Assembly (NCBI GenBank): GCA_022616055.1
Contig: JAKEFM010000058.1
Location: 1-64,000, forward strand
Direction: 5' to 3'
DNA length: 64,000 nucleotides
Source of the DNA: Planctomycetota bacterium
Lineage (GTDB): Bacteria; Planctomycetota; UBA1135; JAKEFM01
Below the pieces are notes generated by a model, which had not been told where the DNA came from, made no database searches, and worked only from the letters and a program-made list of their open reading frames with translations. How positions within the stretch are numbered: the stretch's first letter is position 1; the number at the start of each line of letters is the position of its first letter. A program made the translations under genes and the position numbers. Positions 51,331 to 59,451 of the stretch are shown here, one piece after another.

Positions 51331-52427
51331 AGGCGAAGTTCGTCGTCGTCGGAGGCTTCCTGGGCGCGGGGAAGACGACCGCGCTGGCGCGACTCGGCAG
51401 GCGCATCCACGACCGCGGCCTCAAGGTCGGCCTCATCACGAACGACCAGGCGGCGAACCTCGTCGACACGGGGACGCTCCGGGTCCGGGGGTTCCGCGTG
51501 GAGGAGGTCGCGGGGGCGTGCTTCTGCTGCAAGTTCGACGACCTCGCGGAGTCGGCCGAGCGCCTGCGCCTCGAGGAGAGGCCCGACTGGCTCCTCGGCG
51601 AGCCGGTCGGCTCCTGCACGGACCTCGTCGCCACGGTCGTCCGGCCGCTCGCGAAGTTCTACGGCGACCGCTACGAGGTCGCCCCCTACTCGGTCCTCGT
51701 CGATCCCGAGCGGGCGCGCCAGATCGTCCTCGAGAAGGGGTTCGGAGGGTTCTCCTCGAAGGTCGCCTACATCTTCCTGAAGCAGCTCGAGGAGGCGGAC
51801 CTGATCTGCCTCAACAAGGTCGACCTCCTCCCGCCGCCGAAGCGGGAGGAGATCCGCGCCGCGCTGCGCCGCGAGTTCCCCCGCGCGCGCGTCGTCCTCA
51901 CCTCGGGGCTCACCGGGGAGGGGTTCGACGAGTGGGTCTCCCTCCTCGAGGCGGGCGGGCCGGCCGGCGCCCGGATCGCCGAGGTCGACTACGACACGTA
52001 CGCCGAGGGGGAGGCGGAGCTCGGCTGGCTCAACGCCACGCTCCGCGTCGGCTCCCCCCGCCCCTTCGACCCCGATCGGCTCGTCCGCGACCTCGTCGCG
52101 AGCGTGGCCGAGTCGCTCCGCGCTCGCGGCGCGGAGGCGGCCCACCTGAAGATCGCGCTCGAGACCGGCGGCGGGGCAGCGGTGGCGAACTTCGTCGGCG
52201 CGGCCTCGACCCCGAGCCTCTCCCAGCCGCTCGGGCGGCCGGCCTCGGGCGGGCGGCTCGTCGTGAACGCGCGCGTCCACCTCGACCCGCAGGTCCTGCG
52301 CGGGCTGGTCGACAAGGCGATCGAGACGACCCTCGCGAGCCAGGGACTCACCGCCGAGGTCGAGGAGGCGACGCAGTTCCGGCCCGGGCGGCCCGTGCCG
52401 ATCCACCGGTTCTCGCCGACGGCGTAG
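51327..52427 (+). CDS. G3E-family GTPase (CobW/metallochaperone type)
   Basis: The 366-residue protein has a P-loop GGFLGAGKTT (9-18), a Cys65-x-Cys67-Cys68 metal site in GACFCCKFDDL, the switch-like LLGEPVGSCTDL, and the guanine motif LNKVDLLPP. These are the marks of COG0523/G3E metallochaperones that insert or buffer zinc, cobalt, nickel or iron. The C-terminal region carries SGGRLVVNARVHLDPQVL rather than the usual CobW C-terminal domain. It is the last gene of the ArsR-led operon, with ATG inside the previous stop (ATGA). The ArsR link suggests response to metal status. Metal and client are unknown. Confidence 0.9.
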   Translation: MKAKFVVVGGFLGAGKTTALARLGRRIHDRGLKVGLITNDQAANLVDTGTLRVRGFRVEEVAGACFCCKFDDLAESAERLRLEERPDWLLGEPVGSCTDLVATVVRPLAKFYGDRYEVAPYSVLVDPERARQIVLEKGFGGFSSKVAYIFLKQLEEADLICLNKVDLLPPPKREEIRAALRREFPRARVVLTSGLTGEGFDEWVSLLEAGGPAGARIAEVDYDTYAEGEAELGWLNATLRVGSPRPFDPDRLVRDLVASVAESLRARGAEAAHLKIALETGGGAAVANFVGAASTPSLSQPLGRPASGGRLVVNARVHLDPQVLRGLVDKAIETTLASQGLTAEVEEATQFRPGRPVPIHRFSPTA

Positions 52428-52429
52428 GG

Positions 52430-53677
52430 TCAGACCTGCCCGCCGCGCTCCGCGATCAGGCGCATCGCCGGCCGGCTCACCCAGTCCTGGTCGTGGAACC
52501 GCTCGCCCCACGCGAGCGGCGTGACGTCGCGGTACTCGTGCGGCGACTCGTCCGCGACGAATCGCAGGCGCTTGCGAAGCGAGGCGCGCGCGTTCGGATC
52601 CGCGCCGCGGTCCAGCAGCCATCGGGCGAAGCCGTCGTCCTTGCGGAGCCCGACGCGGTAGGGCTGCGAGACGACGCAACCGAAGAGCGCCGTGTGCCCG
52701 CCGAAGCCCTCGTCGTCCACCCCGGCCCTCGCGTTCACGTCGGCCCCGCGGTCGACCAGCCAGCGCGCGATCTCGATCTCGTCGTTGTCGACGCAGAGGT
52801 GGAGGAGGGTCCCCCCCGCGAGCGGCGTCCCGTGGAGCGCCAGGGAGGCGTCGGCGTGGCAGCCGAGCGCGGGGGGATAGATCTCCTCGTGGGAGAAGGT
52901 CCGGGAGAGGAGGCCAGGATCCAGGCGGAGGTGGCCCTCGAGGAGGTCGACACGGCCGCGGTGGACCGCCATGGACGGCGTCTCGGGCAACGAGATCCCG
53001 TGTCGGGCGAAGAGCTCGAGGCAGCGGTGCTTCCCCTCCGGGTTGCGGCTGTAGGTCTCGAGGACCATGGCGACCGGGGCGAGCCGGTCGCCGTGCTCGT
53101 CGCCGATCTCGGCGCCGAGATCCAGGAGGAGCGCGAGGCCGGAGCCGTTCTGGGATTCCGCCGGACCCATCACGGAACCGGGGACCGGGCGGGCCCCCAT
53201 GGCGTGGAGCCTCCTCGCGGTCTCGACACGGCCCTGGAGACAGGCCCGGCCGAACGCGAACTGCACGTCGGAGGCCCCGAGGCCCCGGAGCATCTCGATG
53301 ATCCGGTCGCGGCCGAGGTTCGCGGCGTACGACATCGGGGGACCCCAGTTCCCCTTCACCCCGCGGGCGTCCTCGTGCAGCAGCCGCGGGTGCTTCGCCA
53401 CGAGCGCGCGGACGGCGCCGGCGTCGTCCGTCCAGATGGCGTCGATCAGCCGGCAGGCCAGCACGAGGCGCGGCCAGCTCGCGACCCCGTAGCTCCGGGC
53501 GAGGGCGAGCTGCGCGTCGGCGAGCTTCGCTGCGCCGGGTTCGACCGCCTCGGGGTGATGCTTCCTCAGGTCGGCGGCGGCGGAGGGATCGCCCCGCCGG
53601 ACCGCGGCAAGCAGGTCCTTCGCCTGGTGCCGGAGCTGATCGAGGTCGGGACGGACGGGAAGGTGGCGGTCGGCCAT
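52430..53677 (-). CDS. Ankyrin-repeat protein
   Basis: The 415-residue protein starts with a helical block found in a broad bacterial ankyrin family: LPVRPDLDQLRHQAKDLLAAVRRGDP, then ARSYGVASWPRLV. Ankyrin-type repeats follow, for example IIEMLRGLGASDVQFAFGRACLQGR, GTLLHLCVDNDEIEIARWLVDRGADVNARAG and FARWLLDRGADPNARA. These are protein-binding solenoids, with no enzyme motif. A strong ribosome site (AGGAGGT) lies seven bases before the ATG at 53677. It converges on the G3E operon with two bases between stops and is divergent from the GH5-like gene. Confidence 0.88.
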   Translation of the reverse strand: MADRHLPVRPDLDQLRHQAKDLLAAVRRGDPSAAADLRKHHPEAVEPGAAKLADAQLALARSYGVASWPRLVLACRLIDAIWTDDAGAVRALVAKHPRLLHEDARGVKGNWGPPMSYAANLGRDRIIEMLRGLGASDVQFAFGRACLQGRVETARRLHAMGARPVPGSVMGPAESQNGSGLALLLDLGAEIGDEHGDRLAPVAMVLETYSRNPEGKHRCLELFARHGISLPETPSMAVHRGRVDLLEGHLRLDPGLLSRTFSHEEIYPPALGCHADASLALHGTPLAGGTLLHLCVDNDEIEIARWLVDRGADVNARAGVDDEGFGGHTALFGCVVSQPYRVGLRKDDGFARWLLDRGADPNARASLRKRLRFVADESPHEYRDVTPLAWGERFHDQDWVSRPAMRLIAERGGQV

Positions 53678-53819
53678 GACGGACCTCCTTCGGAGTCGAG
53701 CCCGGGGTCCGCTGCTCTCGGGCGAAAGGAGGTTCGCGCGAACCCTTCGTCCGTTCGTCGGCCAGGTGGACTCGGTCCTTTCCGCGGACGGGTGGCGTCC
53801 TGGGCGCCGCCGCCAGCAT

Positions 53820-53860
53820 ACCGGACCCCCCTCTCGCCGGAGGGGCGTCCGGGGTCCGGT
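53820..53860. repeat. Compound inverted repeat
   Basis: ACCGGACCCC pairs with GGGGTCCGGT (10 bp). Inside, CCTC pairs with GAGG around TCGCCG. No T-tract follows in either direction, so a protein-binding or RNA-structure role is as likely as termination. Confidence 0.5.
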
Positions 53861-53882
53861 CCTCTGCGACCCTCCCCGGTCG

Positions 53883-53898
53883 CGACCCACGTGGGTCG
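53883..53898. promoter_or_regulatory. 16-bp perfect palindrome, possible operator
   Basis: CGACCCAC followed by GTGGGTCG is perfectly symmetric with no spacer. It lies in the divergent gap, 185 nt from the ankyrin start and 176 nt from the glycosidase start. It suits a dimeric regulator; none is encoded adjacent. Confidence 0.4.
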
Positions 53899-54074
53899 AG
53901 TACTCTTTCCCGCAGGGGCTTCCCCGACCTCCCCAGGTTCCCTCCCCCCGATAGGATGTTTCCCGCCCGACCCGCGAGCGAACGACGGCAGCGGCGAGCG
54001 CGCTGCGTGAACGAGGTTGCGATGGATCCCCGAGGACGGAGTTCGGCCTCCTCCCGGAGAAGCCCAATCGGCCG

Positions 54075-55400
54075 ATGACGAGAGCGCTTCCTCCCGGCGT
54101 CCCGATGCCCGCCCTCGCCGCCGTCGGTTGCTTTCTCACGGTCCTCGGCGCCACGAGCCTGACCCGCTCCCGCGGCGCGTCGGCGGACGCTCAGGCATCC
54201 GGCCCTTCCCGACCCTCCGATCACGCGTCGCACGGCGGGCACGCGTCGCACGGCGGGCACGCGTCGCACGGCGGGCACGCGTCGCACGGCGGGCACGCGT
54301 CGCACGGCGGGGCGAAGATCCGGTTGTTCGACACCCCGCGCCGCGGGGCCAACTACGTCCTCGCCGACGGCGATCCGACGGGGGACTTCCGCGACGCGAA
54401 GTCCTACCGGATGAACCTCCTGCGCCTGTTCGTCCCCGGGGTCCCGCGCGGCTGGCCCGATCAGGAGGACTACTTCACGAGCGAACGATTCGATGTCGAC
54501 CTCGCCGGCTTCGACGCCGCGCTCGCGAAGGCCGCGTCCCTCCAGCTCCCCGTCGTGGTCGTCGGAGGATCCGTGCCCGGCCGCCAGTGGCTGTGGACCA
54601 CTCACGAGCGGGGGGACCAGCGTCTCTGGAGGAATCCCCGGTGGCACGAGGCCCTCGCCGAGTACTGGGGGCGACTGGCGCGCCGGTACCGGGACCACCC
54701 GGCGGTCGTCGCCTACGAGCTGCTCAACGAACCTCATCCCGAGGCGACCGAGGAGCGCGAGCAGTGGAGCCGCGCCGAGCTGCAGGAGTTCTCGCGGAAG
54801 GTCCCCGGGACTCCCGCCGACCTCAACCTCGTCTACCGCCGGGCGGTCGCGGCCGTCCGCGACGTCGATCGCGAGACGCCCATCGTCCTCGACTCGAGCC
54901 TCTGGGCGAGCCCCGCGACCTTCGCTTCGCTCACCCCGATCGCGGGCGACGACCACGTCCTCTACTCGTTCCACTGGTACGAGCCCGGGGAGTACACGGT
55001 CTGGCGCACGAACCGGGGCGCGCTCTCGTATCCGGGGTGCGTCACCCTGCGGCGCGGCGACGACGGCTCGACCGAGTCGGTCAAGTGGAACCGGGCCGCC
55101 CACCGGCGCCTCATGGTCGAGCCGATCCGGGAATGGCAGCGCCGGACCGCCGTCCCGTCGAACCGGATCCTCTGCGGCGAGTTCAGCGCCGACCGGCGCG
55201 CGCCCGGCGCGGACCAGTGGAATGCCGAGGTCCTCGCGCTCCTCGAGGAGAACGGGTGGCACTGGACCTACTACGCGTTCCGCGAGTCGGATTGGAACGC
55301 GAAGGACTTCGAGCTGGGCCCGGACGCCGAGGCGCGGACCCGGTCGGCCGGCAGGATGATGAAGACCTTCGCGGACGCGATGAGCCGGAACCGGCCCTGA
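54075..55400 (+). CDS. Exported GH5-like glycosidase with a His-rich repeat linker
   Basis: The 441-residue protein has an N-terminal hydrophobic segment (LAAVGCFLTVLGATSL). A linker at 50-79 consists of five exact HASHGG units. The rest is a TIM-barrel glycosidase of the GH5 type: RDHPAVVAYELLNEPHPEA with acid/base Glu219, VLYSFHWYEPGEYT, and RILCGEFSADR with nucleophile Glu369. GH5 members cut beta-1,4-glucans or mannans. The His-rich linker probably binds metal ions or a surface and is encoded by exact 18-bp tandem repeats, so its length may vary between strains. Substrate is unknown. Confidence 0.85.
   Translation: MTRALPPGVPMPALAAVGCFLTVLGATSLTRSRGASADAQASGPSRPSDHASHGGHASHGGHASHGGHASHGGHASHGGAKIRLFDTPRRGANYVLADGDPTGDFRDAKSYRMNLLRLFVPGVPRGWPDQEDYFTSERFDVDLAGFDAALAKAASLQLPVVVVGGSVPGRQWLWTTHERGDQRLWRNPRWHEALAEYWGRLARRYRDHPAVVAYELLNEPHPEATEEREQWSRAELQEFSRKVPGTPADLNLVYRRAVAAVRDVDRETPIVLDSSLWASPATFASLTPIAGDDHVLYSFHWYEPGEYTVWRTNRGALSYPGCVTLRRGDDGSTESVKWNRAAHRRLMVEPIREWQRRTAVPSNRILCGEFSADRRAPGADQWNAEVLALLEENGWHWTYYAFRESDWNAKDFELGPDAEARTRSAGRMMKTFADAMSRNRP
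54222..54311 (+). repeat. Five exact 18-bp tandem repeats inside the glycosidase gene
   Basis: The unit CACGCGTCGCACGGCGGG occurs five times without a mismatch and encodes HASHGG each time. The perfect identity, including synonymous positions, indicates recent slippage expansion. Confidence 0.95.
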
Positions 55401-55408
55401 CGGGCCCC

Positions 55409-56092
55409 TCAGTCCGCGACCTCGGGCCTCGGGTCGCTCGAGCCAGCGTGCCGGAAGAGGACGGCGAGGACGGCCGAGAGCGCGGGGAGCCCGAAGGCGT
55501 AGCCGAGGATCGAGAGGAACTGCAGTCGCATCTCCCCCGTCAGCGGCCCGAGGATGCCGAGGAGGCAGAGAGCACCGCTCGCCCTCATCGCGAGGCGGAC
55601 GACGGCGTGGAGTCCGCCGCCTTCGAAGGCGCAGGCGCCGAAGAGGAGCGCCAGGCCGAGGAAGAGGTCCCAGGCGAGGAGGTCGAGCGCCAGCGCCACG
55701 GTGGGCCAGGGGTAGAGCGCGACTGCGGTGAGCCGGGACGCCGCCTCGGTCGGGAGCTGGCGGACGACGATCAGCCGGACGAAGTGGACCCCGCCGGTCA
55801 GCACGGCGAAGGCGGCCGCGAAGGCGAGCGCCGCGACCGAGGCGGCCTTCCGGTCGCGCGGCGCATGGTCGTGCACGGCCGCCATCAGGGCGACCACGGC
55901 CGGCGCCGTGAGGAGGATCAGGAACTCGAGGATCGAGAGGAAGGGCTCGGAGGGCTGGAGCGGCTGCAACGACCGGAATCCTCCGGAGACGAGCCAGGCG
56001 ACCCCGGTCAGGAGATACGCCGCTCCCAGGGCGACCAGGCTCGAGGCCGACCGGAAGCCGAGCCGGTGCCCCCCCGAGGTCCGCCCCCTCAC
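55409..56092 (-). CDS. Polytopic membrane protein of unknown function
   Basis: The 227-residue protein has about six hydrophobic helices, for example SLVALGAAYLLTGVAWLVSGG, FLILLTAPAVVALMAAV, AALAFAAAFAVLTGGVHFV and LDLLAWDLFLGLALLFGA. Conserved-looking loop features are HDHAPRDRK and VHFVRLIVVRQLP. I do not recognise the family. It starts 25 nt after the pirin gene and is probably the third gene of a trmJ-like/pirin unit. It converges on the glycosidase gene with eight bases between stops. The start could be later; the first helix begins near residue 16. Confidence 0.65.
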   Translation of the reverse strand: MRGRTSGGHRLGFRSASSLVALGAAYLLTGVAWLVSGGFRSLQPLQPSEPFLSILEFLILLTAPAVVALMAAVHDHAPRDRKAASVAALAFAAAFAVLTGGVHFVRLIVVRQLPTEAASRLTAVALYPWPTVALALDLLAWDLFLGLALLFGACAFEGGGLHAVVRLAMRASGALCLLGILGPLTGEMRLQFLSILGYAFGLPALSAVLAVLFRHAGSSDPRPEVAD

Positions 56093-56117
56093 CGATCTCG
56101 CGACCGCCGATCGGGGG

Positions 56118-57032
56118 CTATCGTCGCGATCCCTTCACGAAGGTTCCCGCCTCGAACTCCCGGAAGGCCGTCCGCAGCTCGTCCTTCGTGTTCATCACGA
56201 TCGGCCCGTACCACGCGACGGGCTCCCGCAGCGGCTTCCCGGAGGCGAGGAGGAACCGGACGGGCTTCCCCTCGGTCGTGACCTCGACCGTGTCGCCGGG
56301 ACCGAAGAGGACGAGGGTGTCGGCGCCGCACACGCAGGGGCGCGCGAGGTCTGACCAGCCCGACCCCGCCGCCTCGCGCGCGTAGGGGTCGCGCCCCGGG
56401 TCGAAGTACCCCTCCCCCTCGACGACGTAGGCGAAGATGTTGTGCCCCGGCTTCACCCGGTGGGCGAAGGACTTCCCCGCGGGCACCGAGACGTCGAGGA
56501 GCTCCGGGTCGGTCACGATCTCGCGCACCGGGCCGCGCACCCCCGCCACCTCCCCGCAGATCACGCGGACCGTCGCGCCGTCCTTCGTCTTCGCCTGCGG
56601 GATCCCGGCCGCCTTCACCTCCCGGTAGCGGGGCTCCATCATCTTTTGCTTCGCCGGGAGGTTGGCCCAGAGCTGGAACCCCCCGACGAGGCCCCCGCGC
56701 TCCCCTCTCGGCATCTCCTGGTGGATGATCCCGCTGCCGGCCGTCATCCACTGCACGTCGCCGGCGGAGATGACCCCCCGGTTCTCCAGGCTGTCCTGGT
56801 GCTCCACCTCCCCCGCCAGCACGTAGGTGATCGTCTCGATCCCGCGGTGGGGGTGCCAGGGGAAGCCCGCCTCGTAGTCGGCGGGGTCCTTCGACCGGAA
56901 CGCGTCGAGGAGGAGGAACGGGTCGAGCTGCGGCACCTCCTGGAATCCGAACGCGCGCTTCAGGCGGACGCCGGCCCCCTCGACGGTCGGGCGGCTCTTC
57001 CAGACCTTCTCGATCCTTCGCGTCTCGGCCAT
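56118..57032 (-). CDS. Pirin-family bicupin
   Basis: The 304-residue protein is a pirin. The iron-binding N-terminal cupin has FPWHPHRGIETITYVLAGEVEHQDS with His60 and His62, and GSGIIHQEMP with His104 and Glu106. The C-terminal cupin is shorter and degenerate. Pirins act as quercetin dioxygenases or as metabolic and transcriptional modulators. The ATG at 57032 gives the usual start (RRIEKVWKSRPTVEGAGVRLKRAFG). It lies 14 nt after the RNA methyltransferase gene on the same strand. Confidence 0.92.
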   Translation of the reverse strand: MAETRRIEKVWKSRPTVEGAGVRLKRAFGFQEVPQLDPFLLLDAFRSKDPADYEAGFPWHPHRGIETITYVLAGEVEHQDSLENRGVISAGDVQWMTAGSGIIHQEMPRGERGGLVGGFQLWANLPAKQKMMEPRYREVKAAGIPQAKTKDGATVRVICGEVAGVRGPVREIVTDPELLDVSVPAGKSFAHRVKPGHNIFAYVVEGEGYFDPGRDPYAREAAGSGWSDLARPCVCGADTLVLFGPGDTVEVTTEGKPVRFLLASGKPLREPVAWYGPIVMNTKDELRTAFREFEAGTFVKGSRR

Positions 57033-57046
57033 CGTCGTCTCCGGAC

Positions 57047-57883
57047 TCAGAGCTGCTCCGGCCAGTCCTCGTCGCGCGGGTGGTCCTCGGGGGGGACGCG
57101 CGGGCTCCTCTCGCCCGGCCGGCGCGGCACGACGCGCAGCACGCGGGCCGAGAGTCCCCGCAGCATCTTCACGTCGTAGATGTCGAGGACGGCTCGTTCG
57201 AAGATCGCGTGGAAGCGCCGCAGCAGGCGCTCCCGCAGCCGCAGGCGCGGGATCTCGTCGAACCCGAGGCGGGCGAGGGAGTCGTCGAACGCGGCCATCG
57301 CGGCCTCCCGTTCCACGACGGTGGCGAGCCTCGCGTGAGGACGGTGCGAACCCGGGGAGGGGAGCGGGCCGGGGACGGGGACCTCCTGCGGGCGGAGGAT
57401 CTCGTAGACGGCGAGCAGCGCTGCCTGCGCGACGTTGAGGGTGTGGCGGGTCGAGGGGAGAGGGATCGAGGCGAGGAAGCCGCAGGCCTCCGCCTCCTCG
57501 CGGGTGAGTCCGCGATCCTCCCGGCCGAAGAGGAGCGCCACGCTCCCCCCGCCGGCGGCGGTGGACGCGATCCGCGGGAGGACCCCGTGCAGGTCGACGA
57601 CGGGGAGCTCCCGTCGCCGCTCCGGGCTCACGAACCCGACGGCGAGGACGGAGTCGGCGACCGCCTCGGCGAGCGTCTCGAACCGGCGCGCCTCGGCGAG
57701 GACGTCGCGCGAGGCGCAGGCCATCCGCTCCGCCTCCTCCCCCGGCTCGACCCCTCCGACGAGGCGGAGGGAAGCGACGCCGAGGTTTCCCATCGCGCGC
57801 GCCGTCGCCCCCACGTTCCCCTCGTGCTGCGGATCGACGAGAACGACCGTGAGCCGTCGCGGATCCACGCCGCCCGATGCCAC
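57047..57883 (-). CDS. TrmJ-like SPOUT RNA methyltransferase
   Basis: The 278-residue protein is a TrmH/SpoU-family enzyme closest in layout to TrmJ, which 2'-O-methylates position 32 of tRNA. Marks are VVLVDPQHEGNVGATARAMGNLG near the N-terminus, SVALLFGREDRGLTREEAEAC, and the knot motif IPLPSTRHTLNVAQAALLAVYEI. The C-terminal helical extension (RLRERLLRRFHAIFERAVLD) is also TrmJ-like. TAGAAT lies six bases before the GTG, implying a leaderless transcript. It heads a unit with pirin and a membrane protein. Confidence 0.88.
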   Translation of the reverse strand: MASGGVDPRRLTVVLVDPQHEGNVGATARAMGNLGVASLRLVGGVEPGEEAERMACASRDVLAEARRFETLAEAVADSVLAVGFVSPERRRELPVVDLHGVLPRIASTAAGGGSVALLFGREDRGLTREEAEACGFLASIPLPSTRHTLNVAQAALLAVYEILRPQEVPVPGPLPSPGSHRPHARLATVVEREAAMAAFDDSLARLGFDEIPRLRLRERLLRRFHAIFERAVLDIYDVKMLRGLSARVLRVVPRRPGERSPRVPPEDHPRDEDWPEQL

Positions 57884-57889
57884 GCCGCG

Positions 57890-57895
57890 ATTCTA
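57890..57895 (-). promoter_or_regulatory. Leaderless-type -10 of the trmJ-like gene
   Basis: TAGAAT on the minus strand lies six bases before the GTG at 57883, with no ribosome site between. Confidence 0.5.
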
Positions 57896-57968
57896 GGCAG
57901 GCCGTCGCGCCGCGTGCAAAGGGGCCCCTCTTCCCCGGGCGTCCCGTCGCGGAGACGATCCCGGGCGG

Positions 57969-58499
57969 GTGAACCGATCCGATCCCGAGCCCGTTCGCTC
58001 CCTGTCGCGCGAGACGATCGCGGAGCACGCCCCGAGACTGGTCCGGTTCTTCCGGTCCCTCGGCGCGGACGCCTGGACGGCCGACGACCTGACGCAGGAG
58101 GTCTTCGTTCGCTGCATGAGGACGAACGCGGTCTACGAGGAGCGGGGGGCGCTGGCGAGCTACCTCCTCCGGATCGGGTACCGCCTCTGGATCGACGAGA
58201 AGAGGGCCCGCCGGCCGGTCCTCCCCGAGGAGCCCGGCTCGGCGGGATGGGCGGACCGGGAGAGCGTCGAGGAACTCCCCCTCGAGGCCCTCCTCCGCGC
58301 CGAGTCGGGGGAGATCCTGCGGGCGACGCTCGCGGAGCTTCCCGCGGAGCAGCGGGCCCTCCTCGAGCTGGGAATGGGACAGGGGGTGCGGTACCGCGAG
58401 ATCTCGAAGATCCTCGGGATCCCGGTCGGGACGGTGAAGTCCCGCGTCTTTGCCGCGGCCTGCCGCCTGCGGGCGGCCCTCGTCCGGAGGATGACGTGA
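57969..58499 (+). CDS. ECF-family RNA polymerase sigma factor
   Basis: The 176-residue protein is a compact ECF sigma factor. Region 2 reads LVRFFRSLGADAWTADDLTQEVFVRCMRT, with the following RIGYRLWIDEKR. Region 4 reads LPAEQRALLELGMGQGVRYREISKILGIPVGTVKSRVFAAACRLR. Its stop overlaps the GTG start of an anti-sigma-like gene (GTGA), the classic pairing. Next in line are an outer-membrane barrel and a TonB-like protein, which are the likely targets. The GTG start has no convincing ribosome site. Confidence 0.9.
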   Translation: MNRSDPEPVRSLSRETIAEHAPRLVRFFRSLGADAWTADDLTQEVFVRCMRTNAVYEERGALASYLLRIGYRLWIDEKRARRPVLPEEPGSAGWADRESVEELPLEALLRAESGEILRATLAELPAEQRALLELGMGQGVRYREISKILGIPVGTVKSRVFAAACRLRAALVRRMT

Positions 58500-59383
58500 C
58501 CCCGGGCGCGTGCAACCCGGAACGAATCCTCCACGACGTCCTCGGCGGGCTCGCCGGTCCGGAGAGGGACCGCCTGCGAGATCACCTCCTCGCGTGTCCC
58601 ACCTGTCGCGAGGAGCGCTCGGAGTGGGCCGACCTCCTCTCCTCCTACCGGGAGGCGACGGCGGTCGGGGCGGATCCGGACCTCGTGGCGCGGATCGAGG
58701 CACGCCTCGGGAGGGAAAGGCGCCGCCGCCGGCTCGCCCGCCTCCTCCCCCTCGCCCTCGGGGGGGCGGCGGCCGCGGCCCTCGCGGTATTCGTTCTCCA
58801 CCCGGGGACGGGCCCCGCGCGCGAGGTCCACGCCGATCCCCTCGCGGACCTGCGGAGGATCCAAGAGGAGGACGGATCCTGGGCCGGGGCCGTCGGGCCG
58901 ACGGCGGTGGCGGCCCTCGCGTTCCTCGGCAGCGGCTCCTCCGAGACCTCCGGGCCCGACTGGCGGCGGATCGCGGGAGCCCTCCACTTCCTGAAGAAGG
59001 AAGGGGAGGCGGGTGCCTCGGAGGAACTCCTCCGGTGCCTCGCCGTCCTTCGCTCGGGAGCGGGATCCGAGAGGGGGCGGGTTTCCGCGCTCCAGGCCCT
59101 CCTCGACCACGCCTTCTCGAAGGCGCGGGGGATCCGGGACCCCGTCGAGGCCTCCCTCCTCCGCGAGGTCGTCGCCGAGGGCGTCCGGGCGGGCCTCCGG
59201 ACGTCCGCCGGGGCGCGTGTCCTCGCCTCTCTCGCGCGCGGCGCGGAGGAATCCCCGGCCCCGGGGATCGACTGGGAGCGAGTCGGCCGCGACCTCGAGG
59301 GGAGGGCCGGCTCCTCGGCTCGCCCGCCGATCCGGCTCGCCGCGTCCTACCTCGCCTGCGGGCCGCGGGTGCGCCCCAACTAG
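58496..59383 (+). CDS. Anti-sigma-like zinc-finger membrane protein with periplasmic toroid-like domain
   Basis: The 295-residue protein starts with a zf-HC2 anti-sigma motif: CNPERILHDVLGGLAG, then LRDHLLACPTCREE with His-x3-Cys-x2-Cys. One TM helix (LLPLALGGAAAAALAVFVLHP) lies at about 83-102. The periplasmic part begins LADLRRIQEEDGSWAGAVGPTAVAALAFL, a pattern seen in alpha-alpha toroid repeats of the prenyltransferase/squalene-cyclase type, and is otherwise helical. It should hold the adjacent sigma factor at the membrane until a periplasmic signal is sensed. Ligand unknown. The pairing by GTGA overlap is strong evidence of partnership. Confidence 0.82.
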   Translation: MTPGACNPERILHDVLGGLAGPERDRLRDHLLACPTCREERSEWADLLSSYREATAVGADPDLVARIEARLGRERRRRRLARLLPLALGGAAAAALAVFVLHPGTGPAREVHADPLADLRRIQEEDGSWAGAVGPTAVAALAFLGSGSSETSGPDWRRIAGALHFLKKEGEAGASEELLRCLAVLRSGAGSERGRVSALQALLDHAFSKARGIRDPVEASLLREVVAEGVRAGLRTSAGARVLASLARGAEESPAPGIDWERVGRDLEGRAGSSARPPIRLAASYLACGPRVRPN

Positions 59384-59451
59384 GCGGTCGAACCGGTCCG
59401 CGGGATCTCCCGTTTGCTCCGGGTGGATCCCCGCGCGAAGGACTCGACCGC

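Larger units (their letters stand above)
53678..54074. other. 397-nt divergent intergenic region
   Basis: No gene with coding character was found here. It holds a 41-nt compound inverted repeat (53820-53860), a 16-bp perfect palindrome (53883-53898) and a -10-like TAGGAT (53952-53957). It separates the divergent ankyrin and glycosidase genes, so these elements may control one or both. Confidence 0.6.
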
